64,000 nucleotides of DNA from Thermotoga sp. KOL6 (GTDB taxonomy: Bacteria; Thermotogota; Thermotogae; Thermotogales; Thermotogaceae). Below, one piece after another: positions 1 through 9,819 of this stretch. Every line of letters begins with the position of its first letter. Position 1 is the stretch's first letter. The notes beneath the pieces are model-generated. The model ran no database searches. It was not told the origin of the DNA and saw nothing but the letters and a program-made list of their open reading frames with translations. The position numbers and the translations under genes are program-made. Where the stretch lies: NCBI RefSeq assembly GCF_002866025.1, contig NZ_LNDE01000001.1:124001-188000 (forward strand), read 5' to 3'.

Positions 1-5
1 GATGA

Positions 6-1703
<1,698 letters not shown>

Positions 1704-1707
<4 letters not shown>

Positions 1708-2273
1708 AATTGAAAATCGTTGTTCTTTCAGACACTCACGGTGAATTTTCAGCAACCAAAAGGGCACTTGAGCTTGCAGGAAAGTTCGATGAAATTTGGC
1801 ATCTTGGTGATGTTTTGTATCATGGACCTAGGAATCCTCTACCTGCTGATTACAATCCGAAAGAGTTGACATCACTCCTGAAGAGATACCGTGTTAGATA
1901 CATCCGTGGGAACTGTGATGCGGATGTAGATGTAAGATTCCTTGGTATTCCAGAGATGCCAAGGATAGGAATGGAGTTTCTCGAAGATGTAAAGGTACTT
2001 TTGTTGCACGGTGATCAGTTTGAGTACGAAGAAAGTGACACCGTGAAACTTGCCAAAACGTACAGATGTGACGTGATACTCTTCGGTCATACACACGTTC
2101 CCCTGATTGAAAGAAAAGAGGGGATACTCATACTGAATCCAGGATCTCCTTCATTACCCAAATCGAGTGTTGGTCCAACATTTGGTATTATCGATACAAA
2201 GAGCAAAAAATTTTATCTTTATTCGCTGGAAGGCACAATTTTGGAAGAGGTGAGTTTCGTTGACAGAAAGTGA
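1704..2273 (+). CDS. YfcE/MJ0936-type metallophosphoesterase
   Basis: A 189-residue calcineurin-like phosphodiesterase. The metal-binding motifs appear in order: SDTHG (residues 9-13), GDV, GNCD, LLHGD and GHTHVP, which is the complete set for a two-metal phosphodiesterase of the YfcE/VPS29-like family. Small members hydrolyse model phosphodiesters; the natural substrate is generally unknown. The ATG at 1704 overlaps the previous stop (ATGA), but AGGAGGG is only two bases upstream of it, so the TTG at 1710, spaced seven bases from that site, is an equally good start. The 3' end overlaps rnc by 14 bases. Confidence 0.88.
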
Positions 2274-2982
2274 GAGAAGGATAGTGAAAGAATTTCAAAA
2301 AAAATTGGGAATACATTTCAATGATGAAGAACTCCTCTTTCGTGCGTTATGCCATAGTTCCTATTCCAATGAACAAAAACAAGCTGGAAGAGAAAAAGTC
2401 GATTCGAATGAGAAATTAGAATTCTTAGGTGACGCAGTTTTGGAGTTGTTCGTTTGTGAAATATTATACCGGAAATATCCGGAATCGGAAGTGGGGGATT
2501 TGGCACGTGTGAAATCAGCTGTTGCAAGTGAAGAAGTGCTTGCAAGGGTTTCACGTCGATTGGGACTCGGTGAATATCTATTTCTAGGAAAAGGAGAAGA
2601 AAAAACAGGTGGAAGAAATCGAGACTCCATATTGGCTGATGCTTTTGAAGCTTTGCTGGCTGCAATTTATCTTGACCAAGGCTACCAGAAAATAAAGGAG
2701 TTTTTCGAAGATGAGTTCGAGTTTTACATCGATAAGATCATGAAAGGAGAGATGCTTTTCGACTACAAAACTGCTCTCCAAGAGCTCGTTCAAAAAGAAC
2801 ACAAGATACCACCAGATTACGTGTTGATAGGAACTGAGAAGGACGACAACGGAAAATTATTCATCGTTGAGGTTCGTATAAATGGTAAAACGCTAGCGAT
2901 AGGTAAAGGAAGAACGAAAAAAGAAGCAGAAAAAGAGGCAGCAAAATTGGCTTATGAGAAATTGGTGGCTGGAGAAACATGA
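2260..2982 (+). CDS. rnc: ribonuclease III
   Basis: A 240-residue double-strand-specific endoribonuclease that matures rRNA and cleaves structured mRNA. The signature [14 protein letters not shown] lies near residues 50-63 with the catalytic acidic residues, a second acidic site ([15 protein letters not shown]) near residues 125-139, and a double-stranded RNA binding domain from about residue 165 to the end ([12 protein letters not shown] ... [16 protein letters not shown]). The TTG start at 2260 has GAGGTG seven bases upstream; the gene begins inside the preceding one and its stop overlaps the next start, so translation is probably coupled. Confidence 0.96.
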   Translation: MTESERRIVKEFQKKLGIHFNDEELLFRALCHSSYSNEQKQAGREKVDSNEKLEFLGDAVLELFVCEILYRKYPESEVGDLARVKSAVASEEVLARVSRRLGLGEYLFLGKGEEKTGGRNRDSILADAFEALLAAIYLDQGYQKIKEFFEDEFEFYIDKIMKGEMLFDYKTALQELVQKEHKIPPDYVLIGTEKDDNGKLFIVEVRINGKTLAIGKGRTKKEAEKEAAKLAYEKLVAGET

Positions 2983-3944
2983 AGATCATACCGATATTTC
3001 TTCCCTATGCAGGATGCAAAAGGAAATGTGTTTTTTGTGATCAAATCAAAGCGACGGGGCAAAAGAAGGTCCCGTCTTTTAGCGATATTGCTCAAACTAT
3101 TGCGGAGTACTCCAAGACATCCCAAGAATACGAAATAGGATTCTATGGTGGGACATTTACCGGTCTTTCAGAAGAAATGATGGAGAAGTATCTTAGATTC
3201 GTTAGAAAATTTCCAGTAGTGAAATCAATAAGGGTTTCTACACGTCCCGATGAAGTAAATGAACAGAAATTGATGATATTGAAGCGATATGGTGTAGAAA
3301 CGATAGAAATAGGTGTTCAATCGTTTGTGGATGAAATTCTGGATGCTTCAAAACGAGGCTATACTGCGAAAGAGGCAGAAAAAACCTGCAAGTTGATAAA
3401 AAAATATGGTTTCACCTTGAGTGTTCACTTGATGGTGGGACTTCCAAGAAGCAAAAAAGAACATGAAATTCTTTCAGCTTTGAGAACAGTGGAATGCGGT
3501 GCCGATTTGGTGCGGATACATCCTACCCTTGTCTTTGAAGGCACAGAACTTCATGAGATGATGGACAGAGGAGAATACAGTCCACTAGATTTGAGAGAGG
3601 CAGTGGATGTTTGTTCAGACCTTGTAAGTATTTTAGAAGGATGGGGGATTAAAGTGATCAGGGTAGGCTATTACGTTCCCGTAGAACTCAGAAAACATGT
3701 GATCGGGGGACCTTTCGACCCTTCTCTTGGTGATAAGGTCAGAAAAGCTGTCATTACAAAAATCGTTGAAAGAATGAAACCAAGGAGGATAGTAGCACCG
3801 AAAAGGTATTTTTCTTGGTTCGACAAAGAAATAGCAAGAACGAGGATAGAAACAGGAGAAACTATCTATTTTGATGATCTTTCCTACACCGATGCTCTTT
3901 TTCATATTGGAAAAGAGGTGGTGGAAAAATGCTTGAACAACTGA
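2979..3944 (+). CDS. radical SAM protein, Elp3-like
   Basis: A 321-residue radical SAM enzyme. The cluster-binding triad CxxxCxxC is at residues 13, 17 and 20, followed by the GFYGGTF glycine motif and the IEIGVQSF segment characteristic of the Elp3/HemN-like subgroup. The protein lacks the acetyltransferase domain of true Elp3, so its reaction is not known; members next to rnc are common in Firmicutes and Thermotogae and may modify RNA (inference). The ATG overlaps the rnc stop (ATGA). The last 16 bases overlap the first antiporter gene, linking the housekeeping operon to the Mrp genes. Confidence 0.85.
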   Translation: MKIIPIFLPYAGCKRKCVFCDQIKATGQKKVPSFSDIAQTIAEYSKTSQEYEIGFYGGTFTGLSEEMMEKYLRFVRKFPVVKSIRVSTRPDEVNEQKLMILKRYGVETIEIGVQSFVDEILDASKRGYTAKEAEKTCKLIKKYGFTLSVHLMVGLPRSKKEHEILSALRTVECGADLVRIHPTLVFEGTELHEMMDRGEYSPLDLREAVDVCSDLVSILEGWGIKVIRVGYYVPVELRKHVIGGPFDPSLGDKVRKAVITKIVERMKPRRIVAPKRYFSWFDKEIARTRIETGETIYFDDLSYTDALFHIGKEVVEKCLNN

Positions 3945-4264
3945 GTTTGACGATAGTTTTAATAGGACTTTTAGGGATTTTCATCAATAAAGATCTCATA
4001 AAAAAGATCATATCGCTTGACATTATGGGAACAGGAGTAGTTAGTTTTTTTGTTGTCGCGTCGAGAAAACAAGGAAAGGAGGTCCCAATACCATTTCATG
4101 AAGGAACAACGGATCCCATACCACAAGCGTTGATAATCACCTCAATAGTGATAGGATTTGCAACAATATCGCTACTCGTTACGATAGCAAGTGTAATTTC
4201 CGCAAAATATTCTTCTCTTTCCTCCGACAAACTTGACAAAAATCAAGGGGGAGAGGAAACATGA
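3929..4264 (+). CDS. mrpC: Mrp-type antiporter subunit C (NuoK-like)
   Basis: A 111-residue membrane protein with three predicted helices. The segment DPIPQALIITSIVIGFA is the hallmark of MrpC/MnhC and resembles NuoK of complex I. It is the first gene of a seven-gene cluster of cation/proton antiporter subunits. The C-terminal tail is hydrophilic and charged. GAGGTGG lies nine bases before the ATG. The gene starts within the preceding radical SAM gene and its stop overlaps the start of mrpD (ATGA). Confidence 0.9.
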   Translation: MLEQLSLTIVLIGLLGIFINKDLIKKIISLDIMGTGVVSFFVVASRKQGKEVPIPFHEGTTDPIPQALIITSIVIGFATISLLVTIASVISAKYSSLSSDKLDKNQGGEET

Positions 4265-5628
4265 TTTTTCTTTACTACAATTTCTTTCTTATATCCCTTG
4301 GTATCGTCTGTCTTTCTCTCAAGAAAAAGGTTCCGAAATGGATTACATTTGTGAATCTTTCCTTTGTGCTCGGGATCATTTTATTCAACTACAGATTCGA
4401 TATCACGTTCACGGGAGAATTTGGCGTTCATCTTTTGTTAGATCAAACATCACGATATTTTCTTCTTCTCAGCGCATTAGTTTTTACGGCAGTTTTCATG
4501 AAAGGAATGAGTTCTACTCTCTCAGGACTTTCTTCAATTCTACTTGGAATTCTCAATCTCGCGTTTGTAAGTTACGATTTGTTCAACATCTATGTTGTCG
4601 TGGAGGCAGTGTCCCTTGTCACTTTTCTAATGATCGTGGAAGGAAAAAGGAAAATTCAATATTGGTCTGCCTTTAAATATCTTGTTATAGGGACAGTTGG
4701 AATGAATTTATTCCTTATCGGTGTGGCCATTCTGTACTCGGAGAACGGTACACTTTCCATCTCGGATATATCGCGAGTGTCTCCCCTCGCATCTTCTCTG
4801 ATTTTAGTGGGGCTTCTTTTGAGATCGGGTGTCTTTCTTTTTAGCATGTGGCTTCCTCAGGTTCATGCAGAATCAGAAACTGTGGTGTCCGCTCTTCTCT
4901 CCGGAGTTGTTGTAAAAAGTACAGTTTACGGACTTTTGAGGGTTCAAAATATTGTGAATTGGCAAGTGGTGAAAGATCTCGCTTTGTTTTCTGCTATATT
5001 TGGAGCTGTATTGGTTTTTCTATCGAAAGATTACAAGAGAATGCTTGCGTACAGTACACTCTCTCAGGTTGGAATCATTCTTGTTTCTCCCATCACTGCA
5101 CCTGTTTATGCTCTTGCGCATGGCATCTCAAAGGCATGGCTTTTTCTGCTGAAAGATGATCTTCCTGGAAGAGATGTAACTAAGTGGAAGAAGATAAGTT
5201 TCCAAGTGTGGTTTTTCCTTGCAATAGCTACCTTATCTATCATGGGACTACCAGGGTTTGCGGGTTTTGTGAAGATATTGGTTCTTGATCAACTCCAGAG
5301 TTGGGAGAAATTCGTCTTGGAGCTAGCTTTCATCGGCACTGCCGCTTCTTTCTGGAGACTTCTCCTTAAAACTCCTGATTTTTCGAAACAGAAATTCCTT
5401 GGATTCTACAACCTGGTGTTACTTGTTTCATCCGTGTTGGTTGGCATCAGTTATGCCGAATGGAACGAGTCTTTTGAAACAATCCTTTCGATGGGGATAG
5501 GTTTTCTGATACATCTCGGATTCAACAGGTACAAAATAGATAAATATCCGTTGGAAGATTTCGAAGCCATGATGGGAAGTTACTTTTTAGGAGTGGTGAT
5601 AGTATGTCTTTTGTCTCTGCAATTATAA
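4261..5628 (+). CDS. mrpD: Mrp-type antiporter subunit D (proton-translocating)
   Basis: A 455-residue polytopic membrane protein of the NuoM/NuoN/MrpD proton-conducting family, with about 13-14 predicted helices. Conserved features visible are the VVVEAVSLVTF segment with its buried Glu near residue 117, the WLPQVHAESETVVSALLSGVVVKS motif of the family near residues 197-220 and the SKDYKRMLAYSTLSQVG motif near residues 258-274. It is somewhat shorter than usual MrpD. It is the only antiporter-like large subunit in the cluster, so it must carry the proton path on its own. It overlaps mrpC by four bases and mrpE by 25. Confidence 0.9.
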   Translation: MIFLYYNFFLISLGIVCLSLKKKVPKWITFVNLSFVLGIILFNYRFDITFTGEFGVHLLLDQTSRYFLLLSALVFTAVFMKGMSSTLSGLSSILLGILNLAFVSYDLFNIYVVVEAVSLVTFLMIVEGKRKIQYWSAFKYLVIGTVGMNLFLIGVAILYSENGTLSISDISRVSPLASSLILVGLLLRSGVFLFSMWLPQVHAESETVVSALLSGVVVKSTVYGLLRVQNIVNWQVVKDLALFSAIFGAVLVFLSKDYKRMLAYSTLSQVGIILVSPITAPVYALAHGISKAWLFLLKDDLPGRDVTKWKKISFQVWFFLAIATLSIMGLPGFAGFVKILVLDQLQSWEKFVLELAFIGTAASFWRLLLKTPDFSKQKFLGFYNLVLLVSSVLVGISYAEWNESFETILSMGIGFLIHLGFNRYKIDKYPLEDFEAMMGSYFLGVVIVCLLSLQL

Positions 5629-5969
5629 CTGGTACGATCTTTTTCATTGTTCTGACCCAAAAAGTAACATTCTCAACGATTTTTCTGGGAGTCCTCGTTA
5701 GTCTTATCGCTTACATGTTCACAAAACCCGTTTATTTCGAACGGTTTCCTATCCTTGTACTCAAACTTTTCTTCCACATTCCCAAAGCGGTCTTGGAAGC
5801 CGTATCTGTTCTTGCATCACACAAAGCAAGAAAAGTTTTTGAAATGCGTGTAAAAGACGAATGGGAAGAACTCGAAAAGACCCTTACTATTACTCTTACT
5901 CCAAAAACCTTGGTTGTTGTTTCGGAGGAAGGGTACATGGTAGTTCACAGAATGGGGGAAGAAGAATGA
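5604..5969 (+). CDS. mrpE: Mrp-type antiporter subunit E
   Basis: A 121-residue membrane protein matching MrpE/MnhE in its N-terminal hydrophobic helices, the ARKVFEMRVKDEWEEL segment and the C-terminal TLTPKTLVVVSEEGYMVVHRM motif (the family has TLTPGT-like sequence here followed by a soluble tail). It is shorter than the usual 155-160 residues because one N-terminal helix and the loop before the motif are reduced. It starts inside mrpD and its stop overlaps mrpF (ATGA). Confidence 0.88.
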   Translation: MSFVSAIITGTIFFIVLTQKVTFSTIFLGVLVSLIAYMFTKPVYFERFPILVLKLFFHIPKAVLEAVSVLASHKARKVFEMRVKDEWEELEKTLTITLTPKTLVVVSEEGYMVVHRMGEEE

Positions 5970-6208
5970 AATGGTTGATAATACTCCCTATCGTATTGAG
6001 TGTTTTTCAGGTACTACTAGGGAAAAATCATTGGGAAAAGCTTCTTGGAATCTCTTCTCTTTCCACAAAAGCGGGAATTGTGATATACGCTTTGTCCTAC
6101 ATATTTCCTACTCTTTCCCAAGTGAGGGATGTTGCGATCTTCTACTTCCTTGCAGGAGGAAGTGGTGTTGTCTTCTTCTCTTACTTTTTGAGGAGGGAGA
6201 AAGAATGA
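5966..6208 (+). CDS. mrpF: Mrp-type antiporter subunit F
   Basis: An 80-residue membrane protein with three predicted helices, in the position and of the size of MrpF. The family is poorly conserved, so the call rests on length, topology and position between E and G; the segment STKAGIVIYALSYIFPTLSQVRDVAIFYF aligns in style with the MrpF central region. The ATG at 5966 overlaps the mrpE stop and the TGA overlaps the mrpG start, giving tight coupling. Confidence 0.78.
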   Translation: MKWLIILPIVLSVFQVLLGKNHWEKLLGISSLSTKAGIVIYALSYIFPTLSQVRDVAIFYFLAGGSGVVFFSYFLRREKE

Positions 6209-6441
6209 TCTACATTGGGATGACTCTGATGTGTATAGGAACACTCTTTGCGATTCTAAAAAAGGACTTTTATCTGAAAATACACTTTGTAGGTATCTCG
6301 GATACAATAGGTTCTATCTTCGTAGTCCTCAACTTCCCAGAGGATTTGTCCAGAACGATACTCATGATCATTCTTCTTCTCATCTGGGGACCGTTTATCT
6401 CACATGTGATAGCTCGTATGTACACGGAGGGATCTTCTTGA
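6205..6441 (+). CDS. mrpG: Mrp-type antiporter subunit G
   Basis: A 78-residue membrane protein with three predicted helices, matching the PhaG/MnhG/YufB family in its core (LKKDFYLKIHFVGISDTIG, then ILLLIWGPFISHVIARMY, the family having a GPISAHLIARAAY-like end). It lies in the canonical position after F. The ATG at 6205 overlaps the mrpF stop. Its own stop overlaps the TTG start of the next gene. Confidence 0.85.
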   Translation: MIYIGMTLMCIGTLFAILKKDFYLKIHFVGISDTIGSIFVVLNFPEDLSRTILMIILLLIWGPFISHVIARMYTEGSS

Positions 6442-7106
6442 TAGAACGAATTGTTTTTCTTCTAATGATATTGATATCTCTCTATACTGTTTTCACACCA
6501 ATAAAATTGAGTTCGGTTGTGGGGAGGACCGCCCTCAGTATTCTGGCGGTTCTCCTCTACGTGGTTCTTTCTGCACCAGACGTGGCAATAGCAGAAGCGT
6601 TACTTGGAGCTTTGCTAACAACGTTGGTTTATATCACCGCGCTCAAATCCAGAAGCGAGGTGAAAATAGGTTTTGTTCCCGTGAGATTGCTTTTTGAAAA
6701 GCTCGGCGATGCTTTCAGTGGTTTTGAATACGAGTTGTTGAAAAGTTTTTGTGAAAAGTACGACTATAAGATGGGATTCGTTGAATTCTCCTCTATAGAA
6801 GAATTACTGGATGCTTTGAATGAAGAAAAAATTGATATAGGTTGTGGAGGTATTTTCAGAGAGGATAACAAAGGGTATCTGAAGACTAAGATCTTTTACC
6901 TTGAAGACGGCAAACTGGATCTCTTAAGGTACGTTGAAAGAAAGTACAGAGGAGAAGATTTATCTCATATTTTTCAAAAAGATGGGAGTTATCACATCCT
7001 TTTCACCGACGATGAATTGAAAGTCAGGTTCAGAGAGTTTCTCAGGACAGAAAAAAATTTGGTTGAAAGGTTAAAAAAGAGGTATTTTGGGGAGGAAAAA
7101 TCGTGA
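6438..7106 (+). CDS. MbhD/MrpA-C-terminal-like membrane domain fused to a half solute-binding domain
   Basis: A 222-residue protein. Residues 1-72 form two or three helices with the VVLSAPDVAIAEALLGALLTTLVYITALK segment, the DUF4040 domain found in MrpA C termini and in MbhD of membrane-bound hydrogenases. From about residue 75 it continues as a soluble domain resembling lobe I of the type 3 solute-binding family: VKIGFVP, then FSGFEYELLKSFCEKYDYKM, then SIEELLDALNEEKIDIGCGGIF. Only about 145 residues of this part are present, so it is half a binding protein. Such a fusion is not part of any Mrp system I know. The TTG start at 6438 overlaps the mrpG stop, and no other start fits. Confidence 0.75.
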   Translation: MIERIVFLLMILISLYTVFTPIKLSSVVGRTALSILAVLLYVVLSAPDVAIAEALLGALLTTLVYITALKSRSEVKIGFVPVRLLFEKLGDAFSGFEYELLKSFCEKYDYKMGFVEFSSIEELLDALNEEKIDIGCGGIFREDNKGYLKTKIFYLEDGKLDLLRYVERKYRGEDLSHIFQKDGSYHILFTDDELKVRFREFLRTEKNLVERLKKRYFGEEKS

Positions 7107-7708
7107 AAAAGTGGATGTGGGCAATTTTCCTTCTTGTTTTCGGATTCCTTCTGATCTATAATGGTTCCTTTGAAAAAACTCCGGTAGAACTCAAGAAACT
7201 CATTGTAAAAAATCCGGTTACTCAGGTGTACCTTTTGAATAGGGTTTACGACACTATCTTTGAAGTGTTGGTGTTTTCTCTTGCTGTGCTAGGAGTCTCC
7301 CTTCACATGTCACATCTTCCCACACCAGACAAAGTAAAAAGCATCTCAGACGTCTCCATCAGAATATTTACGAGATTCATAGCTTTTTTTCTCTTTGTTG
7401 GATCACTCTACCTTGCTGTTGAAGGACACACAAGTCCCGGTGGAGGATTTTCAGCAGGAGTGGCAGGTGGAACTGCTCTTGCGTTGATCGCAATGATAGA
7501 AGATTTCGACTATTTTGAAAGAAAATTCGAAAAGACACGAGCATATCTTTTGGAAAAATTCATTATGATACTATTTCTCATTCTTACGAGTTTTATACTT
7601 CTCGGAGAAAACCTCATAGTTTTTGCGAACGTAGTTGTTTATTTGAAAGTGATGCTAGGCAGTTGGATAATAGTCTATTTTTTTATAAAACACAGAGGGT
7701 TACTCTGA
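7103..7708 (+). CDS. mrpB: MbhE-MrpB fusion, antiporter subunit B
   Basis: A 201-residue membrane protein. Residues 1-75 with RVYDTIFEVLVFSLAVLGV resemble the MbhE domain (normally the extreme C terminus of MrpA), and residues 85-200 are MrpB, with the diagnostic GHTSPGGGFSAGVAGGTALAL segment near residues 112-132. Together with the preceding gene it supplies the C-terminal part of MrpA, while the large NuoL-like part of MrpA is missing from the cluster. The ATG overlaps the preceding stop. The gene ends convergently, overlapping the prepilin-like gene by nine bases. Confidence 0.85.
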   Translation: MKKWMWAIFLLVFGFLLIYNGSFEKTPVELKKLIVKNPVTQVYLLNRVYDTIFEVLVFSLAVLGVSLHMSHLPTPDKVKSISDVSIRIFTRFIAFFLFVGSLYLAVEGHTSPGGGFSAGVAGGTALALIAMIEDFDYFERKFEKTRAYLLEKFIMILFLILTSFILLGENLIVFANVVVYLKVMLGSWIIVYFFIKHRGLL

Positions 7709-8146
7709 AACGCCAAGATCGTATGTGATATCACCTATAACTATAGAAAACACCTTACCATCCTGGGAAAAGTGAACTTCCTTTTCCGTTTCAAACAGAT
7801 AATTGTTACCCTCACCGCTTAACCCTATTCGAACAACCCTGTAAATCCCGTCTTTGAGAATCACGATGTAGGTGATTCTTCCTTTCTTTCCTCTGTGATT
7901 TACATTGTAACTAAAACTATCTTTTGAGATGAAAAGAGATGGAGAGTTCGATCTCTTTACTTTATACTCATGTTTCATGAAGTCTACGGCGTAAAATTCA
8001 TCGAGTGTCTTGTCGACATCCAATGTGAGACGAGCACGGGTTTCTGAAGCGAGAGCAACTGAGAGAAATCCGATCGCTATCACAATACAAAAACAAAAGA
8101 TCAATCCTAAAAGCTCTACTAGGACATAACCACCAAAAAGATGCAC
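7700..8146 (-). CDS. type IV prepilin-like protein starting inside the SRP RNA gene
   Basis: A 148-residue exported protein. Its N terminus reads VHLFGGYVLVELLGLIFCF: a very short leader ending in Gly-Gly, then an aromatic residue and Glu at position 5 of the predicted mature protein, then a hydrophobic helix. This is the class III (prepilin peptidase) signal. The rest is a soluble domain rich in beta strands without a family I recognise. The only in-frame starts that keep this signal are GTG at 8146 or GTG at 8149, and both lie within the 3' end of the SRP RNA gene. No clear Shine-Dalgarno site is present, only GGTGGG about five bases upstream. It ends convergently into mrpB. Confidence 0.65.
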   Translation of the reverse strand: MHLFGGYVLVELLGLIFCFCIVIAIGFLSVALASETRARLTLDVDKTLDEFYAVDFMKHEYKVKRSNSPSLFISKDSFSYNVNHRGKKGRITYIVILKDGIYRVVRIGLSGEGNNYLFETEKEVHFSQDGKVFSIVIGDITYDLGVSE

Positions 8147-8414
8147 CACGCACCCACCGTCGACTCTCCCGGACCGAGGCGTACGTGGTTGGAAAGCTCC
8201 GACCGGGCACCCCCACGGCACACGGAGGCACCTGCTTATGGCTGCTCCCTCCCGGGCCTGACCAGGTTCACAGGGCTCCGTTGCGTGGGACCCGATCTTC
8301 ATCGCTTCCAAACCACGCCGTTTCCCGACCCGAGAGGCCTCGGGTGGGAATTCGGCCCCGCGTATGGCGGATTTCGGGTACAGGGGACCGCCAACCCCCC
8401 GCCTAGCGTGGTGC
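8143..8414 (-). ncRNA. ffs: signal recognition particle RNA (large, with Alu domain)
   Basis: A 272-base GC-rich stretch in an AT-rich neighbourhood. On the minus strand the 5' end GCACCACGC pairs with the 3' end GCGTGGTGC, closing the molecule. The conserved apical domain IV (SRP54/Ffh binding site) is at 8229-8271, with GGTCAGGCCCGGGAGGGAGCAGCC-type core (AGG of the asymmetric loop and GGAG tetraloop region are visible). The length and the 5' GGCGGGGGGTTGG region indicate the Bacillus/archaeal-type RNA with an Alu domain rather than the short 4.5S form. A promoter with the expected start point lies directly upstream. The RNA assembles with Ffh to deliver nascent membrane proteins. Confidence 0.95.
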
Positions 8415-8420
8415 ATCTCT

Positions 8421-8449
8421 ATTTTATGACACTTCCCATGCCTTTTCAA
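8421..8449 (-). promoter_or_regulatory. promoter of the SRP RNA
   Basis: On the minus strand TTGAAA (8449-8444), a 17-base spacer and TAAAAT (8426-8421). The start would fall about 8414, exactly on the first paired base of the SRP RNA. It overlaps the last codons of none of the cupin coding region, lying directly beyond its stop region. Confidence 0.85.
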
Positions 8450-8451
8450 GT

Positions 8452-8721
8452 TCAAAAAAGATTGTAATGTTTCCTCACCGGTTCTAGAACCTTCCACCTA
8501 CATCTCAATCCTTTCGGAAAAGTGACGAGATCACCTTCTCCTATTACATACTTCTTGCCATCCTCTGTTGTCACTTCCACCTTTCCTTCGAGAATGTAAC
8601 ACGTTTCATTGGTGTCATAATACCAATCGAATTCGCTGACTTCTTTCTCCCATATAGGCCAGTTTTCCACTCCGAGCTCCCTGAGCTTCTCTGAAGTCGG
8701 CTTCTCTATCTTGACCTCCAT
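8452..8721 (-). CDS. small cupin protein
   Basis: An 89-residue single cupin barrel, highly like the structurally studied T. maritima cupin TM1112 as I remember it. The sequence contains EFDWYYDTNETCYILEGKVEV, the first cupin motif in which the usual two His are replaced (DTNETCYILEG), and the second motif GDLVTFPKGLRCRWKVLEPVRKHY. It belongs to the DUF861/EutQ-like cupins; the enzymatic role is unproven. The ATG at 8721 has GGAGGTG seven bases upstream, which rules out the ATG 33 bases earlier. Its end abuts the SRP RNA promoter. Confidence 0.9.
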   Translation of the reverse strand: MEVKIEKPTSEKLRELGVENWPIWEKEVSEFDWYYDTNETCYILEGKVEVTTEDGKKYVIGEGDLVTFPKGLRCRWKVLEPVRKHYNLF

Positions 8722-8854
8722 ACTTTTCACCTCCTCATTCGTTGAGTGTATCAATTTTCATTGTTTTTTTATTGAATACTCATTGAAAATTTCTTTGTTT
8801 TTCTTCCTAGTTTGACCGAAAAGAATAATGTTTTAGCTGTGGGAGGCGAATTTT

Positions 8855-9805
8855 ATGCGGAAATGGGGATTGGGGGCCATCGTGTTCTTTCTTCTTTGCT
8901 CTGTATCATTCTCCATCACCACATACAAATATAACAAAGAAACCGGGAGGTGGGAACAGAAAGTAAAGGAAGATGTCCTGATGTTCCCCAGTATTCCAGA
9001 AAACATGTCGAGTAACGTTGTAACTTTGGAGGATACCAAGCGGGGTCAATGGTATTACTACATGGAATACGAATTGGGGAGTGGGGAAGAGCTGTTCAGT
9101 TTTTGGGCAGGGCAGACTACCAACGTGGGAACAGTTATCGTTTGGAACGACGACGAATACCTGTACAACAAGCTTGAACTGGGAGGAGGATGGCTTCTGG
9201 AGGAGGCACACTTGAATATCTTGTCGGAAAAGCCGCAGGGAAATCAAGCTCCAGGGCAGTTTCCTTATAAGAAAGAATTCGAAACACCCACTGCTTCTTA
9301 CACATTTAAAATTCCCCTTTCAGATCTATTCAAAATTAGTTTAAAGAACACAAGAAAAGTAGAAAAGGTATATTACATACTTTTTCACGGAGTTGTTTCG
9401 AATGGTTCCAAGGAAGAAACCGCTTGGGCAGGAAGATGTTCAAATAGCGTATGGATCAAATTGAGTGCAACGAAAGTCAAGTGGTTGGTCAAAAAACCAG
9501 GAGTTTACGTGTCAAAAGTTCTGGAAGTTGAGGCGAGCAAAGACTTATCCATTTTTGTCAGTTTACCTAATCCTACGGGCGTGAACGAAGAAACATCTGT
9601 GGAATTGAAAATAGCAACTGGGGAAGAGATTCCAACAGAATGGTTTGACGAACTTGCGTTTACGGATGACGTCTTCTCGTTGTGGCAGAGGATCGATATT
9701 TCAAGGGATCTTCCCGCCGGAGATTACAAAAGTGTGGGTACCATAACCTTCACCATCAAAAACACAAAGTTGTATGTTGATATCTCACCGAAAAAAGGTG
9801 AGTAG
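8855..9805 (+). CDS. exported protein, first of three paralogues
   Basis: A 316-residue protein with a clear Sec signal peptide (residues 1-21, cleavage near SFS). The C-terminal two thirds resemble the two following proteins: a Cys followed by a Trp-containing strand (RCSNSVWIKLSATKVKWLVKKPGVYV), then an FSLWQRI segment and a closing TITFTIKN strand. The N-terminal part (residues 22-190) is an extra domain with many aromatic and glycine residues. The pattern suggests an immunoglobulin-like or pilin-subunit-like beta-sandwich. I do not recognise a named family. GGGAGGCG lies before the ATG. It is the first gene of a co-directional block ending at 15169. Confidence 0.75.
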   Translation: MRKWGLGAIVFFLLCSVSFSITTYKYNKETGRWEQKVKEDVLMFPSIPENMSSNVVTLEDTKRGQWYYYMEYELGSGEELFSFWAGQTTNVGTVIVWNDDEYLYNKLELGGGWLLEEAHLNILSEKPQGNQAPGQFPYKKEFETPTASYTFKIPLSDLFKISLKNTRKVEKVYYILFHGVVSNGSKEETAWAGRCSNSVWIKLSATKVKWLVKKPGVYVSKVLEVEASKDLSIFVSLPNPTGVNEETSVELKIATGEEIPTEWFDELAFTDDVFSLWQRIDISRDLPAGDYKSVGTITFTIKNTKLYVDISPKKGE

Positions 9806-9819
9806 AAGGAGGGGTTTGT

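Noticed and set aside
8141-8416. Horizontal transfer or GC-rich island
   Set aside because: High GC content is explained by a structural RNA in a thermophile; boundaries coincide with the SRP RNA.
8141-8467. Plus-strand open frames across the GC-rich island
   Set aside because: They are made by the SRP RNA sequence; no ribosome binding site and no family likeness.
7700-8497. A 265-residue open frame on the minus strand
   Set aside because: Its N-terminal 117 codons lie in the GC-rich SRP RNA and cupin tail; only the part from GTG 8146 has the properties of a protein.
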